Positions 17,856 to 26,589 of a stretch of 64,000 nucleotides of DNA are shown here, piece by piece; the stretch's first letter is position 1, and the number at the start of each line of letters is the position of its first letter. Where the stretch lies: the NCBI GenBank assembly GCA_015689645.1, contig WVSM01000007.1, positions 168,630 through 232,629 on the forward strand, written 5' to 3'. The notes beneath the pieces were generated by a model, which saw only the letters and a program-made list of their open reading frames with translations, was not told the origin of the DNA and ran no database searches. The stretch is from Rhodobacterales bacterium HKCCE4037 (GTDB lineage Bacteria > Pseudomonadota > Alphaproteobacteria > Rhodobacterales > Rhodobacteraceae). The position numbers and the translations under genes are program-made.

Positions 17856-19126
17856 CACGGACCTCCCCGCCATTTCCCGGTGATCGCTGCGTCGATGCAG
17901 TGCTCGAGCGATCCGAACCAGCCGTCGACCCCGGCAATGGCCGGCAGGTAATGGGCCTGCTTTGCACTGTCGGTCGCGATGACGCGCACGCCTTTCGGAA
18001 GCCTGCGCGAAATCGCAGGACAGGTGTCAGACATGACCACGCCGCCGGCCTCCCGGATGATATCGGTATAGCCTGAACGCTTGGACACCTCGGCAAGTGC
18101 GCGCGGCGTGTGGACCCATAGGGCGACGTCAGCGTGCACTTTGCGTCCTTCAAGCAGCTCGGCCACGCGAGACATCTGCTCGATGGAATTGTGTGGACAC
18201 CCCAGCATGATGAAATCGACGCTGCGGTCCTCGGCCGATTGCAGCCGCTCCCAGGTCGCAACCCGCTCCCGTTCGCCGAAGACGATGGGATCCGGCATCG
18301 GGTTGCCGCCGAAGGCCGCTTCGAGCGTCGGCGCCTCGGGCGTCACGCCGGGAATGTGGTAGATTTCCACGCCACCGGAGGAGGCCGCCGCCGCGCCGAA
18401 ATGTTTGAGCTCCCACAGCGTCGGGGTCGCCGAAATGCCGTTCAGGGCAGGTTGAGCTTCCTCGACCTGAAGGCCAGTGAAATAGCCCAGAACACCCCAG
18501 CCGGCCATGTCCTCCACCGGGACCTGCACGTCGATAAGCCGGTCGGCGAGGCGATTTTCCGGAAGATGCAGACCCCAATAGGGGATGCGCCCCGTCAGTC
18601 CCGCCGCCCCGGTGCTTTCCTTGCCTTCGACATTGGTACGCGCCCCGAGAACGGAGTTCGCATAGATCACCGCCGAACTTTCCATCCACGCCAGATGCTC
18701 GCCCCGGACAGGCACATTCCCCACCTGATAGGGCGTGCAGGTGCACATCATGTTGATCCCGCGCTGACCGAAAAACCTTTCGCCGTCCTTCTGCATATCG
18801 ACCAGGCCGGGATCGGCGCCTTGCAGGGCGTGGTTTTCTATGTCGATGCCGGTGATGAGCTGGCACGTCGGCACGGCCATGTGCGGAATGTCGACGACAT
18901 CGTCGGAATCGAGATTCAGTTCGGAATACACGCGGTCAAAGCCGTCCTCGGCCATCGACCGGATCGACGGTGTCGATGCGTTGAACGCCCCCGCCACATT
19001 CCGGGTCTCGACCAGGCGCTCGGCGCCAAGGGCCTCTCCGTACCGCACAAGCAAGTCCATCGCACGGGCCACGGCCGGTCCGTTTTCGCCACCGAGCATC
19101 TGTTTCTCGTAGTCGGTCAGTTGCAA
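17855..19126 (-). CDS. AcnX-family large subunit (DUF521; aconitase X catalytic subunit)
   Basis: 423 aa; starts with TTG, supported by GGGGGGAG nine bases upstream. AcnX hallmarks: LTDYEKQMLGGENG at the N-terminus, MCTCTPYQVGNVPVRGEHLAWMESSAV in the middle, GARTNVEGKESTGAAGLTGR, and the cysteine motifs LGCPHNS and SDTCPA expected to hold the Fe-S cluster. Known activities are cis-3-hydroxy-L-proline dehydratase in bacteria and phosphomevalonate dehydratase in archaea. The usual proline-pathway partner (a pyrroline-2-carboxylate reductase) is not in this operon, so the substrate may differ. It is the first gene of the AcnX-TRAP-FAD-TauD operon. Confidence 0.9.
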   Translation of the reverse strand: MQLTDYEKQMLGGENGPAVARAMDLLVRYGEALGAERLVETRNVAGAFNASTPSIRSMAEDGFDRVYSELNLDSDDVVDIPHMAVPTCQLITGIDIENHALQGADPGLVDMQKDGERFFGQRGINMMCTCTPYQVGNVPVRGEHLAWMESSAVIYANSVLGARTNVEGKESTGAAGLTGRIPYWGLHLPENRLADRLIDVQVPVEDMAGWGVLGYFTGLQVEEAQPALNGISATPTLWELKHFGAAAASSGGVEIYHIPGVTPEAPTLEAAFGGNPMPDPIVFGERERVATWERLQSAEDRSVDFIMLGCPHNSIEQMSRVAELLEGRKVHADVALWVHTPRALAEVSKRSGYTDIIREAGGVVMSDTCPAISRRLPKGVRVIATDSAKQAHYLPAIAGVDGWFGSLEHCIDAAITGKWRGGP

Positions 19127-19228
19127 GTGACGCTCCCCCCTTCTGCCCGCGATGTGCAGACAATTTCCTCACCTGTGAAAAGTTGACATGGATACCTTTA
19201 TGGATAAACCACCCGATCGGACTTTCAG

Positions 19229-19247
19229 CTTTCTCGATTCGCGAAAG
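19229..19247. promoter_or_regulatory. Dyad upstream of the AcnX operon (candidate operator)
   Basis: CTTTC-N9-GAAAG, about 100 bp before the AcnX start in the 278-bp gap. Its right half TTCGCGAAAG resembles the dyads next to the LysR gene (10834-10894), so the same regulator may act here. Spacing differs, so the link is tentative. Confidence 0.35.
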
Positions 19248-19404
19248 ATTGATCCAAGGGCGAATGGAAGCCGTCGACCGCCAGAAGGCCCCGAAGTGCT
19301 GACCTGAGCCCGGGAAGGCTTGGCATGGGGAAAGGAGGTAGGGGACCGGGACCGTCCCCGGCCCGGTTCATTACGATACGAGTGACCGGAGATTGGCCGG
19401 TGGG

Positions 19405-19869
19405 CTATTCCAACGCGAAGAGCGACACTTTGACTGCGGACGCGAACCGCGCTCCGGTGCCGACGAACAGGGTCCGGTTCACCCACGCATACCGGGCGTC
19501 GCCGGTCTCCAGCCGGGCATGCGTGCGCATGTAATATGCGTCCGGCGGGACGTCCTTTCCGGCCGCAACATCCGCAAGAACCTCCGCAGGGCCGTGCCGA
19601 AGCCCGTAGTTCAAGACTTCGATGATCGCGCCATCGTCGGTCTCGATCGCGTAACGTGTGTCGAGCTCGGCCAGTCCGTCGGCAAAGATCGTCTGCCAGT
19701 CGGCACCCAGATTCAGCACCTGCCCCGAGATTTCGGGGCCTTCCACGCGCCCGCCGATGATGGGAATGATCCGGCGTTGACCGGCGCGCCCTGGCCCCAT
19801 CTCTCGGATTGGCCCAAGTTCCACGTTCAGATCGCAAAAGTGGCGAAGTGCTGGCGTTTCTAGCGTCAT
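19405..19869 (-). CDS. DUF3237 family protein
   Basis: 154 aa. The sequence fits the UPF0311/DUF3237 family: LCDLNVELGPIREMGPGRAGQRRIIPIIGGRVEGP at the start, GADWQTIFADGLAELDTRYAIETDDGA in the middle and the C-terminal YAWVNRTLFVGTGAR. Members are small beta-barrel proteins of unknown function, often beside catabolic genes. It is on the same strand as, and 278 bp upstream of, the AcnX operon and may belong to it or have its own promoter. No catalytic role can be given. Confidence 0.85.
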   Translation of the reverse strand: MTLETPALRHFCDLNVELGPIREMGPGRAGQRRIIPIIGGRVEGPEISGQVLNLGADWQTIFADGLAELDTRYAIETDDGAIIEVLNYGLRHGPAEVLADVAAGKDVPPDAYYMRTHARLETGDARYAWVNRTLFVGTGARFASAVKVSLFALE

Positions 19870-20236
19870 GTGGCGACACCCTCCCCGGTCACGAATTCAG
19901 GCCCCGGGGACACTAGCCTGCAATCAGCCCGTCTGAAAGCCGATGTCATCAGAGCAGACTGTGCGTCATCTCACCCAAGGGCGCGAAGGTCCCGTGCCCA
20001 CGACGATTGTAGGGCGCATCCCTTACCGCGTTCCCGCTGCCGCAGCGAATTCAGTGCGCTGGACAGCGGCCGCCGGTATACGGCTGCTTCAACGTTTCGA
20101 CTCCTGATGCGCGATGTGAACGCCCCTTTCCAAGTCCGTGATACTGCGCGGAACGACATCTTGCCGAAATGCGCCTTTCCCATGTTAGCCTGTCGGCAAA
20201 TCCCCAAGGTCATCCAGTCGCCACCAGAGAGACATC
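19870..20236. other. Intergenic region between DUF3237 and lytic transglycosylase genes
   Basis: 367 bp without a convincing gene. It must hold divergent promoters for both neighbours. TTGCCG at 20161-20166 with TGTTAG at 20183-20188 (16-bp spacing) is a weak promoter candidate for the transglycosylase gene. An open frame across the region on the plus strand lacks family features and a ribosome site. Confidence 0.4.
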
Positions 20237-21052
20237 ATGCAAAGACTTCTGACCCGTACCATGCGCTCCGCCGCGGTAATCTGCCTGCTGCTCGGCACAC
20301 CCGTCGCTTCCATGGCTGCCACCTGCGGCAATGACGCCTCCGGTTTCTCGCGCTGGCAGCAGGAATTCGCAGCGGAGGCCGCCGCCGCGGGCATTGGCCC
20401 TGCCGGTTTGCAGGCCCTGGCCGGCACGACCTACGCCACGCGCACGATTTCGGCGGACCGCAACCAGCGCTCCTTCGGTTATTCGCTCGAAGAATTCATG
20501 CGCGTTCGAGGGGCCGATACGATTGTGCGGCAAGGACGGCAGCGGATTGCAGCCAACCCTGCATTCTACGACTCGCTCGAGCGTGCCTACGGTGTTCCCG
20601 CTTCGGTGATCGTCGCCATTCACGGGATGGAGACGGGTTTTGGCAACTTCATGGGCGATGCAATTGTTCTCTCGGCCATTGCAACGCTGGCCTACGACTG
20701 CCGCCGCTCTGCCTTCTTCAGCGAACACGCGCTGGCCGCGCTGACGCTCGTGGATCGCGGTATCATCAGCCCCAACCAGATCGGCGCGATGCATGGTGAG
20801 CTGGGACATACGCAATTCCTGCCGGGCAACGTTCTGCGGTACGGCGTCGATGGGAACGGCGACGGGCGCATCGACCTGAACAATCTGACCGATGCCCTCG
20901 CGTCGACCGCAAATTTTCTGCGCCAGAATGGCTGGCGGCCGGGACAGGGTTACCAAGAGGGGCAGCGCAATTTCAGGGCGATCCAGGCATGGAATGCGGC
21001 GCCGGTCTACCAGCGCGCGATCGCGATCATGGCGAGCCAGATCGAAGGCTAG
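20237..21052 (+). CDS. Lytic murein transglycosylase (MltB-type, SLT_2)
   Basis: 271 aa with a signal peptide (cleavage near Ala28). The SLT_2 domain covers about residues 36-265; the catalytic Glu is Glu132 in HGMETGFGNF. Further MltB-like stretches are YGVPASVIVAIHGMETG and GAMHGELGHTQFLPGNVLRYGVDGNGDGR (about 195-225). It cuts peptidoglycan glycan strands to 1,6-anhydro products in the periplasm. It lacks a C-terminal peptidoglycan-binding domain that many alphaproteobacterial relatives carry. Single-gene unit, convergent with the tctA gene. Confidence 0.92.
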   Translation: MQRLLTRTMRSAAVICLLLGTPVASMAATCGNDASGFSRWQQEFAAEAAAAGIGPAGLQALAGTTYATRTISADRNQRSFGYSLEEFMRVRGADTIVRQGRQRIAANPAFYDSLERAYGVPASVIVAIHGMETGFGNFMGDAIVLSAIATLAYDCRRSAFFSEHALAALTLVDRGIISPNQIGAMHGELGHTQFLPGNVLRYGVDGNGDGRIDLNNLTDALASTANFLRQNGWRPGQGYQEGQRNFRAIQAWNAAPVYQRAIAIMASQIEG

Positions 21053-21169
21053 TCTTGTATTTGGATTGCCCCTGAAACGATCGCCAGCGCGCCGCGAAGG
21101 GCACGCTTTCGTTGCCGGGCCTCATCAGGATGACGCGCGGTCCGTGCCCGCCCGGAACCCGCGTATCAC

Positions 21170-22687
21170 TCAGCCTTCCGTCAGGCGCTCGGACTTTGCC
21201 TGACGGTGGTCGCGGACAGCGATCCAGACAGACAGCGCGAGAAAAAACACCGTGAGGATGTAAAGGCTTATGGAAATCGGGCTGGCGATCAGGATGGACC
21301 AATCACCGTCCGAGATGGACATCGCGCGGCGCAGGTTGCGCTCCATGTCGCCGCCGAGCAGCAGCCCGAGGACCAGCGGCACGAGGCTCACATCCATCTT
21401 TCGCAGGACGTAGCCCAGGACACCGAAGAACACCATCATCTCGAGATCGAAGATCGAGTTCGAGATGCTGTAGACGCCGACGAAGGTGACCGCGGCAACG
21501 ATCGGCATGAGCGCCCAGGTCGGGGTCATCATCAGCCGCGTGAAGATTCCGATCATCGGCAGGTTCAGGATCAGAAGCGCGATATTCGCCATGTAGAGCG
21601 ATGCGACGAGGCCCCAGACGAGATCCGGCTGACGCTCGAACAGCAGCGGACCCGGCTGCACGTTGAGCGAGATCAGCATGGCGAGCAGAACTGCGGTCGT
21701 TCCCGACCCCGGCACGCCGAGGCTCAGCATCGGGATAAGCGCACCGCCCGAAGCCGCATTGTTGCCTGCCTCTGGCGCCGCCACGCCGCGCGGGTCGCCC
21801 TTGCCGAAGGTGCCCTTCTTGTTCGATGTCTGCTTCTCCGCGACATAGGCCATGAACGACCCGAGCGACGCGCCTGCGCCCGGCAGGACACCCGCGACGA
21901 ACCCGACACCCGAGCCACGCAGCATCGCCCAACGGGTTTTCCAGATGGCGCCCCATTGGGGAAGCCAGGAGCCCACGGGGATCGCCTTTGGCCGGTCCTT
22001 GAACTCCTTTTCGAGCAACATCAGGATTTCCGAAATCGCGAAAAGGCCCACCAGCGCCACGATCGGCTCGACCCCGTCGAAGAGGTGGAAACTGTCGAAC
22101 GTGTAGCGCGGCACGCCCGAGATCGGGTCGATCCCGACGGTCGCGAGCATCAGGCCGATCAGCGCGGAGAGGAGCGTCTTGCGCGGGTCCACGCCGGCAA
22201 TGCCGCCAATGGTTGCAAAGGCGAGGATGTAGAGGGCGAAGTAGTCCGCCGGTCCGAAATGGATCGCGGCGCGCGCGAGCACCGGGGCGAACAGTGACAG
22301 GCCGATCACGGCGATCGTGGCCCCCACGAAGGAGGCGACGCCGGAGATCGCAAGCGCGTTCGTGGCCTGGCCCTGCACTGCCATCGGGTACCCGTCGAGC
22401 GTGGTCATGATCGCCGGCTCGTCGCCCGGAATATTGAGCAGGATCGAACTGATCCGCCCGCCGTACATGCAACCAAAATAGACCGCGCAGAGCAGGATCA
22501 TCGACGAGGTGGGATCAAAGCCGAAAGCGAAGGTCAGCGGGATCAGCACCGCGACGCCGTTGACCGGCCCCAGCCCCGGCAGCGCGCCAAGAAGCGTGCC
22601 GATGAAGCAGCCCATCAGCAAAAGGCCGATGTTCAGCGGCGACAGCGCGACCGTGAAGCCTTGGCCTAGGAGCGACAGAATTTCCAT
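21170..22687 (-). CDS. tctA: Tripartite tricarboxylate transporter large permease (TctA)
   Basis: 505 aa, about 11-12 membrane segments. TctA landmarks are visible: GTLLGALPGLGPVNGVAVLIPLTF near residue 35, FGCMYGGRISSILLNIPGD near residue 75 and the second copy of this motif, GVAAPEAGNNAASGGALIPMLSLGVPGSGTTAVLL, near residue 310. It carries the substrate across the inner membrane with TctB and the periplasmic TctC. Last gene of tctCBA. Confidence 0.95.
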   Translation of the reverse strand: MEILSLLGQGFTVALSPLNIGLLLMGCFIGTLLGALPGLGPVNGVAVLIPLTFAFGFDPTSSMILLCAVYFGCMYGGRISSILLNIPGDEPAIMTTLDGYPMAVQGQATNALAISGVASFVGATIAVIGLSLFAPVLARAAIHFGPADYFALYILAFATIGGIAGVDPRKTLLSALIGLMLATVGIDPISGVPRYTFDSFHLFDGVEPIVALVGLFAISEILMLLEKEFKDRPKAIPVGSWLPQWGAIWKTRWAMLRGSGVGFVAGVLPGAGASLGSFMAYVAEKQTSNKKGTFGKGDPRGVAAPEAGNNAASGGALIPMLSLGVPGSGTTAVLLAMLISLNVQPGPLLFERQPDLVWGLVASLYMANIALLILNLPMIGIFTRLMMTPTWALMPIVAAVTFVGVYSISNSIFDLEMMVFFGVLGYVLRKMDVSLVPLVLGLLLGGDMERNLRRAMSISDGDWSILIASPISISLYILTVFFLALSVWIAVRDHRQAKSERLTEG

Positions 22688-22717
22688 GCTTGCTTGCGTC
22701 CCCTGCCCTTCCCGCCG

Positions 22718-23155
22718 TCAGTCGGCGACGAAGAGCTCTCCCAGAAAATCCAGAGGCAGACCCAGAACCTGATCGAACAGGGCCCACAGCGCGGGCGCCA
22801 TGACCGCACCCAACAGGACCGCACGCCAGGGCGCACCGCCCAGGATGATCCCGATCAGCGCCACCAGCGCGAAGGTCGCCAGCGGAAAGCCCAACGGCTC
22901 CAGCGTCATGGTGTATCCAACCAGCACGGCCAGCGCCGCCAGTTGGCGCCAGATCCGTTGCGGGGCGGGCCAATCGACCTGCCCCGCGGGAAACACCACC
23001 AGCGAAGCGGAAAGGATCATCGTGGGGATGCCCACGATGACCGGGAACACCGTCGGACCGAGCACGTCACCGAAGGTGATCGCGTAGGTCCCTGCCTGCC
23101 ACGTGTAGAGTGCCGCGATCACGAAGATCGCGACACCCAGGATCCTTATGCTCAT
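22718..23155 (-). CDS. tctB: Tripartite tricarboxylate transporter small permease (TctB)
   Basis: 145 aa with four hydrophobic segments, the size and pattern of TctB (YAITFGDVLGPTVFPVIVGIPTMIL near the start, ATFALVALIGIILGG in the third segment). Its start overlaps the tctC stop by 4 bp and it lies 30 bp before tctA, so it belongs to the tctCBA operon. Confidence 0.88.
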   Translation of the reverse strand: MSIRILGVAIFVIAALYTWQAGTYAITFGDVLGPTVFPVIVGIPTMILSASLVVFPAGQVDWPAPQRIWRQLAALAVLVGYTMTLEPLGFPLATFALVALIGIILGGAPWRAVLLGAVMAPALWALFDQVLGLPLDFLGELFVAD

Positions 23156-24126
23156 TCAATAACGCCGATATCGCGCGAGATCTGCTCCATCACGTCGGCC
23201 TGTTCGCGGACGAACGCCTCGAACTCTTCGCCACCGCGCCAGATCGGCACGAGGCCGGATTCGGTCGCCGCTTGCTGCCATTCTTCCGAGTTGTAGAGCG
23301 TTTCCAGCCGTTCGACCCACGAGGCGTATTCCTCGTCGGTGATGTCACCGCCGGAATAAAGCCCGCGCCAGTTGTAGCCGGTCACGTCGACGCCCTGCGA
23401 AATCGCGGTCGGGATGTCGGGGAAGGCGGGGATCGGATCGTCGCTCAGCGCCGCCAGGATGCGGATGTCGCCCGATTCAACGAAACCGGCGATCTCGCCG
23501 AGGTCGGTGGACACCACGTCGATCTGGCCACCCATCATCTGCGTCACCGCGTCGGTGCCGCCGTCGAACTGCACCCAGCGGATTGCCGACAGGTCTTCGA
23601 CACCGGCCTCGTCCGCGACCATCAGCAGGCGGATGTGGTCCCAGCCGCCGGCGCCGGAGGAACCAGCGGTGACCAGTGCGGTCGGATCCTCGACCATCGC
23701 GGCGTTGAGCTCGGCAAGGGTCTGGATCGGGCTTTCGTCGTCAACCGCGATCACGCCGACATCGGCACCCAGCATGGCAAGGTAGCGCATCGTGTCGAGC
23801 GGGGCGGGATAGCGGCCCTGCGCGATCTGGGTGATGCCCACGGTCGACGTGGCGACGATCAGCTCGGCATCGTCCGCGCGCTCGGAGGCGACCATCGCGA
23901 ACGTTACTGCGCCCACGCCGCCCGGCATGTTCGTAATCTGCACGTTGCCGTCCACGAGGTCGAGTTCGGTCAGGATGCGACCGATCGTGCGGCAGGTGAA
24001 GTCCCAGCCGCCGCCGGGGTTAGAGGGCGCAATGCACTCGTTCGCGGTCGCCGGAACTGCGGTCATGGAGACGGCAGCGGCAGTCAGCGCCGCCAGCTTT
24101 GCAGTCGTGATTGTACGAAAGATCAT
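23152..24126 (-). CDS. tctC: Tripartite tricarboxylate transporter binding protein (TctC)
   Basis: 324 aa from the ATG at 24126, which has GGGAGGA ten bases upstream and opens a signal peptide (cleavage near PATA-NE). The mature protein begins ECIAPSNPGGGWDFTCRTIGRIL, the classical Bug/TctC ligand-binding start, and has NMPGGVGAVTFAMV and VTAGSSGAGGWDHIRLLM. Substrates of this family are citrate, other di- and tricarboxylates and aromatic acids. It is divergent from the HMG-CoA-lyase-like gene. Confidence 0.93.
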   Translation of the reverse strand: MIFRTITTAKLAALTAAAVSMTAVPATANECIAPSNPGGGWDFTCRTIGRILTELDLVDGNVQITNMPGGVGAVTFAMVASERADDAELIVATSTVGITQIAQGRYPAPLDTMRYLAMLGADVGVIAVDDESPIQTLAELNAAMVEDPTALVTAGSSGAGGWDHIRLLMVADEAGVEDLSAIRWVQFDGGTDAVTQMMGGQIDVVSTDLGEIAGFVESGDIRILAALSDDPIPAFPDIPTAISQGVDVTGYNWRGLYSGGDITDEEYASWVERLETLYNSEEWQQAATESGLVPIWRGGEEFEAFVREQADVMEQISRDIGVIE

Positions 24127-24187
24127 AGGTTTGTCCTCCCAGTTAAACCTTGGCGCAGAATGATGCGAACCGTTCCCGATTTGCAAG

Positions 24188-24200
24188 ATACGATCCGTAT
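24188..24200. promoter_or_regulatory. Palindrome in the divergent tctC / lyase promoter region (candidate operator)
   Basis: ATACG-ATC-CGTAT, a perfect 5-bp-arm palindrome with A+T-rich flanks containing GCAA/TTGC on either side, lies in the 207-bp divergent region. It has the style of a GntR-type operator. No regulator gene adjoins it. Confidence 0.4.
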
Positions 24201-24333
24201 TGCGCCATCGACACCCGTTCGGAACGGCCACCGTCCGCCACCCATCACGGATGCCCGACACCCCCTTGCAGCCGGGAATCTCCGCAGGGCATGATGCGCT
24301 CCGGGACAGTCACGTCCGAGGGAGGAATTCGCC

Positions 24334-25302
24334 ATGTCGCGCCTGCAATCGCCCACCGATGCCGTGCCTGAGGGGGCGCAGATCACCGTCTGCGAAGTCG
24401 GGCCGCGCGACGGGTTCCAGAACGAGAAGACGTTCATTCCCACGGATCGCAAGATCGACATCGTCAACGCGCTTTTCGCGTCGGGCCTGCGGCATATGCA
24501 GGTGACTTCCTTCGTCAGCCCGCGTGCCGTGCCGCAACTCGCCGACGCCGAAGAAGTCCTTGCCGGCATCGACCGTCCGGACGGCGCGTATGTGACGGCG
24601 CTTGTTCCCAACCTGCGCGGCGCGGAGCGTGCGGCCACCTGCGCGCTCGACGCGGTGCACACGGTCGTCTCTGCTTCCGAGACGCACAACCGCAAGAACG
24701 TGAACCGCCCCATCGCGCAATCCCTTTCGGAATTCGAGGCGGTGTTCGACACGCTGAAAACGGCCGGTATCGCGGTGGAAGGGGGGATCGCGACGGCATT
24801 CGGCTGCCCTTTTGAAGGTGTCGTACCGCCCGAACAGGTCGCCCGGATCGCCCGCCGCTACCAGGAGCTTGGCGCCGACAGCGTCTCACTCGGGGACACC
24901 ACCGGCATGGCCACCCCGCTGACCGTGCGGGCCGCGATCCGCGCGATCCGCGAGGCGGCCCCGGGCCTCGACATCCACCTGCATTTCCACAACACGCGGG
25001 GTGTCGGCCTCGCCTGCGTTATGACGGGGCTGGCCGAGGGGGTGACCCATTACGACGCCGCCGTGGGCGGCCTTGGCGGGTGCCCCTTCGCTGCCGGGGC
25101 AACCGGCAACATCTGCACCGAGGACCTGATCTACCTGTTGCAGGAAAGCGGCTATGCCACCGGCGTCGACCTCGAAGCGCTGATCTCCGCAGCGCAACTC
25201 GCGCAGGATGTGATCGGCCGCAGCCTGCCCGGGCAGGTCATGAAGGCAGGGCCGCGTCTGAAGCGGCACGATCCTGAACTGACCGTCACGGCCGCCGGAT
25301 GA
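24334..25302 (+). CDS. Hydroxymethylglutaryl-CoA lyase family protein
   Basis: 322 aa; GAGGGAGGAATT upstream. TIM-barrel features of the family: EVGPRDGFQNE near residue 22 (GPRDGLQNE in most members), metal-binding HLHFHNTRG near residue 215 and the active-site loop AVGGLGGCPFAAGATGNICTEDL with the catalytic Cys near residue 250. Enzymes of this family split 3-hydroxy-3-methylglutaryl-CoA or related 3-hydroxyacyl-CoAs into acetyl-CoA and a keto acid. Pairing with the CoA-transferase gene (4-bp overlap) suggests activation of an imported acid to its CoA ester, then cleavage. Confidence 0.92.
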   Translation: MSRLQSPTDAVPEGAQITVCEVGPRDGFQNEKTFIPTDRKIDIVNALFASGLRHMQVTSFVSPRAVPQLADAEEVLAGIDRPDGAYVTALVPNLRGAERAATCALDAVHTVVSASETHNRKNVNRPIAQSLSEFEAVFDTLKTAGIAVEGGIATAFGCPFEGVVPPEQVARIARRYQELGADSVSLGDTTGMATPLTVRAAIRAIREAAPGLDIHLHFHNTRGVGLACVMTGLAEGVTHYDAAVGGLGGCPFAAGATGNICTEDLIYLLQESGYATGVDLEALISAAQLAQDVIGRSLPGQVMKAGPRLKRHDPELTVTAAG

Positions 25303-26510
25303 GCGACCTTCCCCTTTCGGGCGTCCGCGTCATCGACCTGACGCGTATCCTGTCCGGTCCGTTCTGCTCGATGCTGCTCGCCGATCTGGGGGCGGATGTC
25401 CTCAAGATCGAAGCGCCGGGCGGCGACCCGGTCCGTGGACAGGGGCACAAGGTGGACGGACTGTCTTGGTATTTCGCGGGCTTCAACCGCAACAAGAAGT
25501 CGATCGAACTCGACCTCCGCGCCCCCGAAGGTATCGCGGTTCTGGAACGCTTGCTGGCCGATGCCGACATCCTGACCGAGAACTTCCGCCCCGGCATACT
25601 GGACAAGATGGGCCTCACGGAGGCCCGCCTGAACGAGATCAATCCCGGTCTGATCGTCGTCAGCGTCAACGGCTATGGCAGCACCGGTCCCTACGCCGAC
25701 CGCCCGGCGTTCGACTTCATCGCGCAGGCCATGTCGGGCTACATGGCCACGAACGGAACGCCGGAGACCGGTCCCCTTCGCACCGCGCCGCCGATCACGG
25801 ACTTGGTCGCTGGCCTCTACGCGGCGCTCGGCGCCGTGGCCGCGCTCCGCGGACGCGAAAACGGAGGGCCCGGTCAGCGGGTCGAAGCGTCGATGATGAT
25901 GTCGATGATGTCGATGCTGGCCTACCTCACGTCGAACGCGCTGGCCACCGGCCGTGACCCGGTTCCCACCGGCAACGATCACCCGATCGCGTCACCCTAC
26001 GGCCTGTTCCGTGCGGCGGACGGCGATATCGCCGTCGCGCCGTCGACGGAAACCATCGTGCGGCGTTTCCTGCGGGAACTGGGCCTTGAAAAGCTTTTGT
26101 CCGAGCCGCGTTTCGAAACAAACGAGATGCGGCTTCGCAATCGCGCCGAACTCAATGCGCTGATCAACGACGCGTTGTCGACGAAGACACAGGACGAGTG
26201 GATCGAGCGCCTGAACGCCGCAGGCGTCCCTTCCGGGCGCGTCCAGTCCCTGACCGAGGCGCTTGCGGATCCCCAGGTCGCGGCGCAGGACATGGTCATG
26301 CACGTTCCGCACGCAAATCATGGCGATGTCGGCATGACCGGTTTTCCGGTGAAATTCTCCAGGACGCCGCTCACCGTTCGCCATCCGGCTCCCGATCTCG
26401 GCGCAGACAACAGGACGGCCCTGAAGAACGCCGGGTTGGATGACGCGGAGATTGATGGGTTGATCGAGAGGGGCATTCTTGGTGCGGGCAGATCCGACGG
26501 CGGCGCATAA
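25299..26510 (+). CDS. Class III CoA-transferase (CaiB/BaiF family)
   Basis: 403 aa. Family features: LSGVRVIDLTRILSGPFCSMLLADLGADVLKIE at the N-terminus, NKKSIELDLR, LTENFRPGILDKMGL, VVSVNGYGSTGPYADRPAFDFI and the PPITDLVAGLYAALGAVAAL segment carrying a conserved Asp. Members move CoA between acyl-CoA (often succinyl-CoA) and an organic acid. It overlaps the lyase gene by ATGA and is likely its substrate-activating partner, with tctCBA providing uptake. Confidence 0.93.
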   Translation: MSDLPLSGVRVIDLTRILSGPFCSMLLADLGADVLKIEAPGGDPVRGQGHKVDGLSWYFAGFNRNKKSIELDLRAPEGIAVLERLLADADILTENFRPGILDKMGLTEARLNEINPGLIVVSVNGYGSTGPYADRPAFDFIAQAMSGYMATNGTPETGPLRTAPPITDLVAGLYAALGAVAALRGRENGGPGQRVEASMMMSMMSMLAYLTSNALATGRDPVPTGNDHPIASPYGLFRAADGDIAVAPSTETIVRRFLRELGLEKLLSEPRFETNEMRLRNRAELNALINDALSTKTQDEWIERLNAAGVPSGRVQSLTEALADPQVAAQDMVMHVPHANHGDVGMTGFPVKFSRTPLTVRHPAPDLGADNRTALKNAGLDDAEIDGLIERGILGAGRSDGGA

Positions 26511-26589
26511 ACCCCCGTGTCATCCACGTCCGGCAGTTGTCCGAGGGCAAAGAGCCCGATAATCGGCGCAACCCGCGATTGCCCGTCGA

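Noticed and set aside
19870..20334. Plus-strand frame before the transglycosylase gene
   Set aside because: No ribosome site, no family pattern, and it runs into the signal-peptide region of the transglycosylase in another frame.
25873..25930. ATGATGATGTCGATGATG run in the CoA-transferase gene
   Set aside because: It lies inside a coherent Met/Ser-rich part of the protein (SMMMSMMSML) and is a coding low-complexity stretch, not a separate repeat element.
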